Shown one piece after another: positions 35,371 to 43,302 of a stretch of 64,000 nucleotides of DNA. The notes beneath the pieces were generated by a model, which had not been told where the DNA came from, did not search any database, and saw only the letters and a list, made by a program, of their open reading frames with translations. The DNA is from Geodermatophilus sp. DSM 45219. Lineage in GTDB: Bacteria; Actinomycetota; Actinomycetes; Mycobacteriales; Geodermatophilaceae. A program made the translations under genes and the position numbers. Each line of letters begins with the position of its first letter. Within the stretch, counting starts at the first letter, position 1. The stretch covers positions 124,001-188,000 of the forward strand of contig NZ_FNIQ01000001.1 in the NCBI RefSeq assembly GCF_900104025.1, written 5' to 3'.

Positions 35371-36606
35371 TCAGCGCAGGCGCAGCCCCCGACGCAACTC
35401 CTCCGGGCTGACGTTGATCTGGAAGTGCATCGCGTCCTTGACCGACCTCCACCGCCCGCCCCAGGTGATGGCCTGCAGGCCGTCCACCGTCGTGATGGCC
35501 TCGACCACGGCGACCTGCCGGGGGATGAACGCCGTGTCGGCGAGACGCGCCCGCACCTCAGCACACCGCTGTTCCTGGGTCGGCTGCGTCGAGAAGCGGA
35601 CGAGGGGCTGGTCAGGGGTCACGCGATAGGGGTTGCAGGGCGGGTCGATGTCAGTGGCGATGCCGTAGGCGTGCAGCGAGGGCGCGGACCCGCCGGTGAT
35701 CGACCGGTTGTTGAAGTTCCACACGCTGCGCGGCCGGTACCCGGTGGCGGTGAGCGCCCGCTCCAGCGCGCGCCATGCGTCGACGGTGTACGGGTGTACT
35801 GGCGTGGCGGGCAGGCCGAACAGCCGCAGTGGGACCATCGGGACGGTCTTGCCACCGAGGTGCTCGGCCCAGGCCCGGCGCAGCCACGTCGTGGAGCGGA
35901 CGACGGGGACGGCGGCCGGCGGCCCGACCGGCCCGGGTGAGTACGCCGCTTGCAGCGCCGGGCGCACGAGGCCGTCCCGGATGCGCTTCCACTCCTGCGC
36001 CAGGGACCTCTCGTGCGGGGCGATCGGCCTCCCCCGCCGCTCGGGATGCGCCGCGGAGAAGACCAGGTCGGTCAGGGCGTTCTCGTCGCGGGTCCCGAGA
36101 GCGATCGCCCCCGCGATCGCCTGCGGCCAGCGCCGCTGGGCCAGGGCGGTGCGCACCTGCTGGTCCAGGCCCGGGGCGGGGCCCCGGCGCTCCCGCTCCT
36201 CCTGGGCCGCCTCCCAGGCCGCGTCCGCCTCCGGTGGCACGGCCGTGGTCGCGGGCAGGGGTGCAGCAGCGCCCCTCCCGGCGAAGCCTGGCCTGCGGCT
36301 GCCCTCCCCCGAGCGCAGAGGGTCCGGACGGGCCCCGCCGTAGAAGTAGCGGGCACCGATCCGACGCCGTGCCGGCCGACCGTCCCGATGACGGGTCAGC
36401 CGCGCGAGGTGGTAGTGCGGGCGCGGCCGAGGGTCGTGCACGACGGTCCATCCCGGTCCGAGGGCCCGGGCCCGGCGCACCGCCCAGGCCCGCGCCTGGG
36501 ACTCCGCGGCGTACCAGTGGTCTTCCCGGCCGGGCACGCCTGCCATCCCGGCTCTCCCTCCGCCGTGCAGGGCGGGTCCCTCTCCCGTCAGGGACGGCTG
36601 GCGCAT
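35371..36606 (-). CDS. M15-type peptidase domain protein, last gene of the cluster
   Basis: 411 residues, ATG start with GGGGAGGAG upstream. The N-terminal ~80 residues contain a basic domain (HWYAAESQARAWAVRRARAL) and an Arg-rich hinge. The C-terminal ~130 residues form an M15C-like D,D- or L,D-peptidase: SLHAYGIATDIDP supplies His312 and Asp319, and KDAMHFQI gives Asp391 and His394. Such enzymes cleave peptidoglycan peptides. No signal peptide is seen, unusual for a wall enzyme. It could be exported by another route or be a cargo protein. The 36-base gap from the upstream gene fits an operon. Confidence 0.75.
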   Translation of the reverse strand: MRQPSLTGEGPALHGGGRAGMAGVPGREDHWYAAESQARAWAVRRARALGPGWTVVHDPRPRPHYHLARLTRHRDGRPARRRIGARYFYGGARPDPLRSGEGSRRPGFAGRGAAAPLPATTAVPPEADAAWEAAQEERERRGPAPGLDQQVRTALAQRRWPQAIAGAIALGTRDENALTDLVFSAAHPERRGRPIAPHERSLAQEWKRIRDGLVRPALQAAYSPGPVGPPAAVPVVRSTTWLRRAWAEHLGGKTVPMVPLRLFGLPATPVHPYTVDAWRALERALTATGYRPRSVWNFNNRSITGGSAPSLHAYGIATDIDPPCNPYRVTPDQPLVRFSTQPTQEQRCAEVRARLADTAFIPRQVAVVEAITTVDGLQAITWGGRWRSVKDAMHFQINVSPEELRRGLRLR

Positions 36607-36642
36607 GGCGACTCCTCCCCGGTGTCCGCGCTTGCCTGTCGG

Positions 36643-37791
36643 CTATCCGAGCGCCAGGTCGCGCCGCCGGTCGGACCGCACCGCCGCCACCGGGCGCGGC
36701 CGCCGGTCGTGGGCCGGCAGGGCCGCGACCTGCGGAGCCCGCCGGTCGGCGACCACGCCGATGGCCTGAGCGCTGGTCAGCCACTCCTCGGAGTGCTCGG
36801 CGACCTGGAGCAGCAGCGCCTCGAACTCGGTCCTGCCGGTCTGCAGGACGTGCGCCTGGGCGAGCCAGCGGAGGATCTCCCGGCCGGTGACGGCCATGCG
36901 CTGTCGTGGCGAGGTCATCAGCGGCTCGTGGAAGTAGCGCGTGAGGACCTCCTCGATCACGTCCCACGCGTTGTCGGCCCCGAAGACCCGCTTCACGTCG
37001 TCGGAGTCGAGGATGCGGAAGGCCTCCTCGAGCAGCTGCATGACCTCGACCCGGAGGACGTTGATGTTGCCGTAGGACACGAACTTCAGGTTGTTGCGCA
37101 GGTCGAGGCCGGCCCGCCGCACCACCGCGATGCTGCCGAAGGTCGGGTCGTTGGCGCGGTCGCGGATCACGTCCGAGATGCGCTTGTCCCGCCAGTACTG
37201 CGCGACGTGCCGGTTGAACAGCGTGAACAGCGGGTGGAACTCGCGGTTGGGACGAGCGTCGCCCAGCGGCGCCTTGGCCCCGTAGCCGAACGCGCGCCGG
37301 TAGGCGGCCGCCCGCTCGTGCCGGGTCCCCCGCAGGACCTCGCGACGGTCGAACTGGTAGAGCCCGTACGCACCCGGTCCCGACGACAGCCGGACGGCGC
37401 CGTTGCGGAAGAGCTCCCGCAGCTTGCGCACGACGCGGAAGACCCCGACGCGTTCGTGCTGGTAGATGTAGTAGAGGTCGCCGATCGCGATGATGCGTTC
37501 GGACGTGACCGTCTCGTCGTAGCCCTCGACCCCCTGGGGGATGCGCGTCTGCCCGAACTGCCGCGCCGCCTCCGGGCCGATCCCGACGAGTTGGGCCAGG
37601 CCGCTGTCTGGCGGGGCCGGAGCGGCGCTGTCGGCGTCCGCCGCCTGACGCATGTAGTCGTCGATCTGGCCCACGAGGGCATCGGCCAGTCGGGGGGTCT
37701 CCAGCAGGTCCACCCCGAGCTGGTCGATCGCCTCCTGCCGCAGCTGGGCAAACCGGTCCAGGAGTGCCTGGTACTGCGCCTCGGTCGCCAT
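36643..37791 (-). CDS. Unknown protein of the metalloprotease/acidic-repeat cluster
   Basis: 382 residues; the ATG shares its first base with the stop codon of the upstream gene (TGATG). No known family is recognised. It is mixed alpha/beta in look, with a helical N terminus (QYQALLDRFAQLRQEAIDQLG), a central RIIAIGDLYYIYQHERVGVF segment, an AFGYGAKAPLGD turn and RHVAQYWRDKRISDVI. The last ~40 residues are Pro/Arg-rich and probably unfolded. There is no signal peptide and no membrane helix. The coupling shows it is made together with the neighbouring proteins. Confidence 0.7.
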   Translation of the reverse strand: MATEAQYQALLDRFAQLRQEAIDQLGVDLLETPRLADALVGQIDDYMRQAADADSAAPAPPDSGLAQLVGIGPEAARQFGQTRIPQGVEGYDETVTSERIIAIGDLYYIYQHERVGVFRVVRKLRELFRNGAVRLSSGPGAYGLYQFDRREVLRGTRHERAAAYRRAFGYGAKAPLGDARPNREFHPLFTLFNRHVAQYWRDKRISDVIRDRANDPTFGSIAVVRRAGLDLRNNLKFVSYGNINVLRVEVMQLLEEAFRILDSDDVKRVFGADNAWDVIEEVLTRYFHEPLMTSPRQRMAVTGREILRWLAQAHVLQTGRTEFEALLLQVAEHSEEWLTSAQAIGVVADRRAPQVAALPAHDRRPRPVAAVRSDRRRDLALG

Positions 37792-39269
37792 CAGAACACC
37801 TCCACCCGGCCTGCATGCCTGCCATTCGGGTCGGCCTGGGCCAGCTTGCAGTCGAAGATCAGCACGTACCGCCGGTCATCACGGGCGACGCCGGAGTAGT
37901 TGTGGGGGAATCCCCGGGGATAGTCCAGCCGCCCGTCACCCCGGCCCTCGAACACGGTGAACTGCACCGTCCCGGTCCCGGGGGGCAGGTACAGGGGCCC
38001 CATGCGGTACAGGTGCTCGTCGCACCTCGCCATGTCGATCTCCTCGGACCACCTCTCGTTGGCGTCCGAGTTCCACGTCACGAAGAACCGCCCGCAGGGG
38101 CGACAGTCGCTGGCCCCCTCGGCCAGGGCGAGCAGGTGCCGCTCGAGCGCGCGCAGGGCCTCTTGCACCGACAACGCGCCGAGCCCCAGTCCGTCGTCCG
38201 GCTCGTTGAAGACGATGGCTCCCTCGACCAGGCGGCGAAGTCGGCGCGCCCCCGACTCCAATGCCCCGGTGATCGCGAGGCGGCCCCCGTCCTTCACCAG
38301 CCGCGGGCCCTCCTGAGTCGCGAAGTCCTCGGTCCACTCGAGCAGGTCCTCCAGCAGGATGCGCTCGGTCTCGGAGACCCGGATCGACCGCGTACGTCGT
38401 TCGTCGGCGTCGATGAGCACGGCATCGAGGGCGGCGCGAAGCTCTCCGACAGAGCCGGCCACGACGGCCAACCTGCGTTCGAGCTGGACCAGCTGGATGC
38501 CGAGGAACGCCGAGGCGCCGGCCTGGTCGAACGATCCCTTGTCGCGCTCCCAGTTGGTGCGCAGCGAGGCCAGGTCGTCGGTGATGATGCGGAAGTTGGT
38601 GAGCTGTTGCTCCTCCCCGGCGACGTTGACCCGCCCGGCCGGAGCGTTCCCCTCGAGGCCGAGGACCGAACGCAGTCGGCCCAGCTCGCCATCGACCAGG
38701 TCGGGGTCGGTCACCAACGGGCTCTCGCCCAGGAGCACCTCCCACAGCTGGTCGACCCGTGAGACCCGTGGCCCACCCAGTCGACCGAGCTCCACGACCA
38801 GCTCACGGAACTCCGTCGCGATCACGCTCCTCGTGGCCGCCGCGATCTCCTCGTCCGCGTCCTCGATCAGCGGTTCGAGCCCCTCCAGCAGCGGGAGCGA
38901 GCGGTTGAGCGCTTCGGTGGCCCGCACGTGCAGGCTGGCCTGGGCACCGACCACACCGCCGTCGAGCTCGCTGTGGAAGCTGGCGATGCCCGGCTTGTGG
39001 CGGTAGAGCACCCGTCCGTGCTGCTCGTAGGGCTCGAACGCGTGCTCCAGCGCGGTGAGGACGCCGTCGATCCGGGCCGGCTTCCGGCGCCAGCCCAGCA
39101 CGTCACCGATGGCACCCTCCACGGCGTCCTTGAGGTCGCCGGTGCCGCGCTCCTCCCGCTCCCGGGTGGCGGTGGCCGCCGTGGTCCTCACCGGATAGGT
39201 CAGGAACTGGCGCACCGCCTGGAGGAGGTCGTCGTTCTGGTTCCGGCCGTTCCTCAGTGGCTGGTTCAT
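37791..39269 (-). CDS. Unknown 492-residue protein of the cluster
   Basis: The ATG overlaps the stop of the upstream gene in ATGA. No family is recognised. The central part (about residues 90-330) is predicted helical with Leu/Glu repeats (ALNRSLPLLEGLEPLIEDADEE), suggesting a coiled or bundle fold. The C-terminal part has CRPCGRFFVTWNSD and a beta-rich end (YLPPGTGTVQFTVFEGRGDGR; FIFDCKLA-like). Cys pairs near residue 395 could bind metal. It is soluble and without export signals. Likely a structural component, but this is a guess from shape only. Confidence 0.7.
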   Translation of the reverse strand: MNQPLRNGRNQNDDLLQAVRQFLTYPVRTTAATATREREERGTGDLKDAVEGAIGDVLGWRRKPARIDGVLTALEHAFEPYEQHGRVLYRHKPGIASFHSELDGGVVGAQASLHVRATEALNRSLPLLEGLEPLIEDADEEIAAATRSVIATEFRELVVELGRLGGPRVSRVDQLWEVLLGESPLVTDPDLVDGELGRLRSVLGLEGNAPAGRVNVAGEEQQLTNFRIITDDLASLRTNWERDKGSFDQAGASAFLGIQLVQLERRLAVVAGSVGELRAALDAVLIDADERRTRSIRVSETERILLEDLLEWTEDFATQEGPRLVKDGGRLAITGALESGARRLRRLVEGAIVFNEPDDGLGLGALSVQEALRALERHLLALAEGASDCRPCGRFFVTWNSDANERWSEEIDMARCDEHLYRMGPLYLPPGTGTVQFTVFEGRGDGRLDYPRGFPHNYSGVARDDRRYVLIFDCKLAQADPNGRHAGRVEVF

Positions 39270-39775
39270 CCCGCCCTCCCCGGCGTCTGTACGTAGACCG
39301 GCCCGATGGGGGCGCGGTCAGCGAGCTCCTGCCAGCACCGGCACTGCGCCTCCTGGACCGCGGCGACCCGCGGCCGACAGCGGTCGATGCCCTGCCGGAC
39401 CACCCGCACCCAGGCCGGCCACTCGCCGCCGCGTTGCCGCAGCGCCGCGACCGGTTCCAGTGCCTCGTAGGAGACGACGTCGTCCCGGTAGCGGTCGGCG
39501 AGCACGGTCAGCGCCATCTGCGCCGCCGCCAACTGGCGTTGGGCACCGACCAGGTCGAGCCGCTGCGCGGCCTCTGCAGCGAGCAGTGCGCTGTGGTGAG
39601 CCTCCTCGGCACGCCCGTCCAGGTCGTCCACGGCCCTCCCGAGCCGGTCGACGACCGACAGGTCTGCCGGTGCGTCCTCGCTCAGCGTCAGGCCCAGCGA
39701 GCGGATCTCGGCCCGGAGCTGCCGGCAGCCCTCGGTGAGCTCGGCGACCGCGGTGGGGACACTCATCGCGCTCAC
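39266..39775 (-). CDS. Small helical protein of the cluster
   Basis: 169 residues from a GTG at 39775 that overlaps the protease stop in GTGA; an ATG at 39766 is an alternative. The protein is almost wholly helical, with heptad-like leucines (AVAELTEGCRQLRAEIRSLGL; GAQRQLAAAQMALTVLADRY). It ends with Cys/Trp residues (EAQCRCWQEL). No family is known. It is coupled on both sides to other cluster genes. Confidence 0.7.
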   Translation of the reverse strand: MSAMSVPTAVAELTEGCRQLRAEIRSLGLTLSEDAPADLSVVDRLGRAVDDLDGRAEEAHHSALLAAEAAQRLDLVGAQRQLAAAQMALTVLADRYRDDVVSYEALEPVAALRQRGGEWPAWVRVVRQGIDRCRPRVAAVQEAQCRCWQELADRAPIGPVYVQTPGRAG

Positions 39776-41094
39776 CGTCGGGCGAGGTCGCGGTAGAAGT
39801 GGCGGGTGATGACCTCGGGCGGGGCGAGCCGGCGGTCGAAGGCCAGCCGGGCGGCCCCGATGAGGAACCGCTCCGGCAGGATGCCGGGGTCGATCCCGCG
39901 AGCCAGGCGTCTGGCCGCCTCCTCGATCATCTGCTGCTCCTTCGGAGCGAAGCGGATCACCTGGGCCAGCGACCGACGTCCGAGCGTCTCGTACGGCCGG
40001 AAGCACATGGTGTCGACGACGAGGCGCACGGCGTCGTCCGCCGACTCCAGCATCGCCTTCGGATAGGGGGCCGCGCGCCGGCCGTACGTGCGCCGCCACG
40101 CCTTGCGGGAGCCGTCGGCGTCCTCGGGGAACCCCATCCGCGACAGCAGCTCGGCACTGACGAACAGCCGCAGCCACGGCGTCGGGTGCACCGCGGTCGG
40201 GTTGTACGTCCACACACTCGCCGGCGCGCGGGCCAGGATGTCCATCAGCGAGGCGACGACGGCGGGGCCGCCCAGGAGCAGGCCGCACAGGTCGGCGAAG
40301 GTCTCCCTGTTCCACCGGCGCCACACCCGGGCGACCTCCGGCGGGTGCCCCGCCTCCGCCAGCCTCCGCTCGAGCGTCTCCGGGACGACGCGGGCGAGGC
40401 CGAGCTCGTTCTGCAAGTTGTGGCTGACCTCGTGGAGCACCGCCCCGAGCGTCCAGGGGTTCACCAGCCGGTGGTAGGGCAGCTGGATCTGCGGGAAGGG
40501 GTTGCGCTGGAAACCCAGCCGCCGCAGCCGGACGTCCCTCCGGAACGTGGCCGGGGTGGGGCCGGCCTCCATGCAGCTCATGGGCGCCGGCTGGGGGACC
40601 GACTTGGCGGTGCCGAGCCCCAGGAAAGCGTCCTGGTAGCAGTCGAGGGCGATCCGGTCGCAGCCGAGGAGCCACTCGCCGAACCTCCCCTGCCGCTGAC
40701 CGAAGAAGCCCATGTAGAAGTCCCAGATCCGCTCCACGGCCCGCACGTGCTCGTGCGCGACCTCCCCGGCCGTGACCAGCTGCCGCAGCCGCTCGGGACT
40801 CGGGTCGGCCTGCGCCCGGGCGGCGATGGCGGCGACCCGCCGGTTGAGCGTCAGCAGCGGCTCGCGCAGCCGGGTGATGAGCGCGTTGACCGCCTCCACG
40901 TGTCCCTGCGTGGGTGCGGCGTGCCCGGTGCCGAACTCCTCACGGGTGAAGGGGCGCAGGGCCAGGGCGTGGCGTTCGAGGTTGCGGGTCTGCGCGCTGG
41001 TCCACCGCCCGAGGACCGCCGGGGACCGCGGCGGCGACGGGCGGGGGTCGCTGCTCCGCCCGCGCTGCGTCACCGCTGCGGCTGGCGCGCTCAT
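39772..41094 (-). CDS. HEXXH metalloprotease-like protein
   Basis: 440 residues from the ATG at 41094 (GGGAG upstream); a GTG two codons earlier is less likely. The gluzincin-type zinc site is HEVSHN with His221, Glu222 and His225. The third ligand is probably Glu or Asp in RETFADLCGLLLGGP, about 40 residues on, on a helix as in zincins. The N-terminal ~200 residues are helical and unknown. No signal peptide is present, so it is cytoplasmic or carried out by a non-Sec route. It is followed by a coupled gene and preceded, 36 bases away, by a small acidic protein gene. Confidence 0.75.
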   Translation of the reverse strand: MSAPAAAVTQRGRSSDPRPSPPRSPAVLGRWTSAQTRNLERHALALRPFTREEFGTGHAAPTQGHVEAVNALITRLREPLLTLNRRVAAIAARAQADPSPERLRQLVTAGEVAHEHVRAVERIWDFYMGFFGQRQGRFGEWLLGCDRIALDCYQDAFLGLGTAKSVPQPAPMSCMEAGPTPATFRRDVRLRRLGFQRNPFPQIQLPYHRLVNPWTLGAVLHEVSHNLQNELGLARVVPETLERRLAEAGHPPEVARVWRRWNRETFADLCGLLLGGPAVVASLMDILARAPASVWTYNPTAVHPTPWLRLFVSAELLSRMGFPEDADGSRKAWRRTYGRRAAPYPKAMLESADDAVRLVVDTMCFRPYETLGRRSLAQVIRFAPKEQQMIEEAARRLARGIDPGILPERFLIGAARLAFDRRLAPPEVITRHFYRDLARR

Positions 41095-41130
41095 GACCAC
41101 GCTCCCTGACTGGACCCGGTGGGGTGCTCC

Positions 41131-41745
41131 TCAGCACCGGCACCAGCGCTGTCCGTTGACGACGATCGACCGGCCCGGGACGGCGGCCGGACGACCCGGC
41201 CCCACGCGGTTGGCCTGCTGGGCCCGCCGCCGCGCCTCCGCGATCCACGCCCGGTCGGCTTGCCGGGACCGCTGGACCACCCGGCGGCGCCGGCGCGGAT
41301 CGCGCAGCGCCCGGGAGGCGTGGTGTGCGAAGCGACGCGTCACGAGGTCCAGGGAGACCGGGGCCCCTCGCGAGTACCGCCCCGCCACGTCGGCCGTCGT
41401 GCGGCGCACGACGTGCGGGAGCGCCTGGACGTACGGCCTGGCCGCCGGGCTGTTCCACAGCTGCCGGCCGACCTGCACCGCACGCTTCGTCAGCTCGGGG
41501 ACCCACCGGGCCGCCGCGGGGGCGAGCCGGGCCGCCAGTGCGGGCAGTGCACCGAGGAATGCCTCCGCCTCCGACTCGGACTCCGTCTGCGCGGCCATGG
41601 CCGCCAGGTGCTCCATGAGCCGGATCTCGGCCGCCGGGGACGACGCGGACTCGAACTCGGGGTCGCCGAAGTACTCGTCCTCCGGGTCGCCGTAGAGCTC
41701 GAGCTCCTGGTCGGCCGGGAGGAGGTCCTCCATCATGATCGACAT
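41131..41745 (-). CDS. Acidic-N-terminus protein with basic tail, cluster component
   Basis: 204 residues. The first ~45 residues are rich in Glu/Asp with aromatic spacing (LELYGDPEDEYFGDPEFES). The middle is helical and hydrophobic (FLGALPALAARLAPAAARWVPEL). The C-terminal ~80 residues are strongly basic (LRDPRRRRRVVQRSRQ). Its layout is a shorter version of the larger acidic protein just upstream, so the two are probably related by duplication. No family is known. The start follows the acidic repeat gene by 22 bases. Confidence 0.7.
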   Translation of the reverse strand: MSIMMEDLLPADQELELYGDPEDEYFGDPEFESASSPAAEIRLMEHLAAMAAQTESESEAEAFLGALPALAARLAPAAARWVPELTKRAVQVGRQLWNSPAARPYVQALPHVVRRTTADVAGRYSRGAPVSLDLVTRRFAHHASRALRDPRRRRRVVQRSRQADRAWIAEARRRAQQANRVGPGRPAAVPGRSIVVNGQRWCRC

Positions 41746-41767
41746 CGCTGCGCCTCCTCGGAGGGTG

Positions 41768-42739
41768 TCAGCCGGTCAGCGCGCCGCGGCGGGCGCGCGG
41801 GAGCTGGGTCACGCGGCGGACGGCCCGCTGGTTGCGCTGTGCGGCGCGGGCGGCCACCGTCGGCTGGGTCAGGGCACGGCGGGTCTGCGTCTGGACGACG
41901 CGGCCGACGGTGCTCCTGGTCACCGGCTGCCCGCGACGCGCGCGGCGCACCAGCGGCCGGACGGTCGCGCGGGTCACCGCCGTGGGCAGGATCGTGACGA
42001 TCGGCTGGGTCCCCTGCCGGCGCCGCGCCATGCGGGTGAGGATGCTGTTGACCTGCACCAGTTTGGGCACGATGTCGGGGACCAGACGCTGCAGCACGGC
42101 CTGCTCGCGCGGGGTGATCATCATGACCGTCGCCGCCCCGATCAGCGCCTCCGCCTCGTGGGTCGAGGGCGTCCGGGCGGCCGCCGCGGCCATCGTCTGG
42201 GCGATCGCCTCGTTCTTCGTGATGGGTGCGGCCGGGGACTCGTCCTCGTACTCCAGCTCGTACTCGAGCTCGTCCTCGTACTCCCCCTCGTACTCGCCCT
42301 CGCGGCGACGGACCCGCCTGCGGCGGCGGCCGAACAGGCCGCTGATGGCGCTCATGGCGCCTGGCAGGAACTTGGCTGCCAGGGGCAACGCCTTGGCCGC
42401 GAGCGGCGCCGCCGCGGCGAGCAGCGGCAGGAACTGCTCGTCCTCGTACTCGCCCTGACCCGCGGGGGTCGCGCCGAGGACCTCGTCCTCGAACTCGTCC
42501 TCGAGCTCGAACTCGTCCTCGAACTCACCTTCGCCGAGGCCGAGCGCACCGCCGAGGCCCTTGAGCAGTCCTCCGAGGAAGTCCTCGCCTTCGTCCTCGA
42601 ACTCGTCCTCGTACTCGCCGAGCGGGCTCTCCGTCGACGGCTCGCCGAACAACTCGTCCTCGAACTCGTCCTCGGGCTCGCCCGCCAGTTCCGGATCGAG
42701 TGCCTCGAACCCGACCGCGCCGTCCTGCGAAACGCTCAT
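41768..42739 (-). CDS. Acidic Glu-Asp/Phe-Tyr repeat protein
   Basis: 323 residues from the ATG at 42739 with GGGAGGGCC upstream. Residues ~17-100 and ~135-160 are repeats of E-D-E-F/Y-E (for example EFEDEFELEDEFEDE and EYEGEYEDELEYELEYEDE), separated by hydrophobic segments such as FLGGLLKGLGGALGLG and FLPLLAAAAPLAAKALPLAAKFLPG. The C-terminal ~100 residues are basic and Thr/Arg-rich. No signal peptide. The DNA shows matching short repeats of CTCGTCCTCGAA on the plus strand. It is the first structural gene of the cluster, 65 bases after the LuxR-type gene. Function unknown. Confidence 0.75.
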   Translation of the reverse strand: MSVSQDGAVGFEALDPELAGEPEDEFEDELFGEPSTESPLGEYEDEFEDEGEDFLGGLLKGLGGALGLGEGEFEDEFELEDEFEDEVLGATPAGQGEYEDEQFLPLLAAAAPLAAKALPLAAKFLPGAMSAISGLFGRRRRRVRRREGEYEGEYEDELEYELEYEDESPAAPITKNEAIAQTMAAAAARTPSTHEAEALIGAATVMMITPREQAVLQRLVPDIVPKLVQVNSILTRMARRRQGTQPIVTILPTAVTRATVRPLVRRARRGQPVTRSTVGRVVQTQTRRALTQPTVAARAAQRNQRAVRRVTQLPRARRGALTG

Positions 42740-42804
42740 GAGGCCCTCCCTCATCGTGCATTCCTGGCTGCCCGAGACTAGGGAGAGCCCGGATTCCGGC
42801 CCAT

Positions 42805-43302
42805 TCACACGTTCCTGGGTCGCGCGTTCCCACGTCGCTCGGATGCGGGACGCCGGCCGCCGTCGGCGAAGAGCCGGGCGACCATGGCAGCCCGGGAGTT
42901 CACCTCCAACTTCTGGAAGACGCGACGGAGATGGGTCCCGACCGTCCACTCGCTGATGTCGAGGACCGACGCGATCATCCGGTTCGTGCACCCGCGGGCG
43001 ACCATGCGGACGATCTCCTCCTCGCGCGGGCTGAGCGAGACCCCCGCGGGCTGCGCGGGTTCGTCCAGCACGACGACCTGGCAGCTCAGCCCGTCGACGT
43101 CGAACCGGACGAGGACCTCGCCGTCCGCGCCGGACCGGAGGTGCAGCAGCGCGCGGACGACGCGGCGCAGCTCCGGCACGGCCGCGGCCGTCGGGTCCTC
43201 TGCCCCGGGATGCCCTCCCGGCGCCTCTGCCGCGTCCGTCTCGACCGCACCCTGGGCGATCCGGGACTCCGCTGTCCGGCTGGCTCCTGCGGTCGCTCGC
43301 AC
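42805..43302 (-). CDS. LuxR-type HTH transcriptional regulator
   Basis: 165 residues from the GTG at 43302, chosen for GGAGG close upstream; the frame stays open further upstream. The C-terminal ~65 residues are a clear GerE/LuxR HTH: LSPREEEIVRMVARGCTNRMIASVLDISEWTVGTHLRRVF. The N-terminal part has VRRALLHLRSGADGEVLVRFDVDG-like strands of no known sensor family. There is no receiver domain. Its place at the head of the operon, same strand, suggests it controls the cluster. Confidence 0.8.
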   Translation of the reverse strand: MRATAGASRTAESRIAQGAVETDAAEAPGGHPGAEDPTAAAVPELRRVVRALLHLRSGADGEVLVRFDVDGLSCQVVVLDEPAQPAGVSLSPREEEIVRMVARGCTNRMIASVLDISEWTVGTHLRRVFQKLEVNSRAAMVARLFADGGRRPASERRGNARPRNV

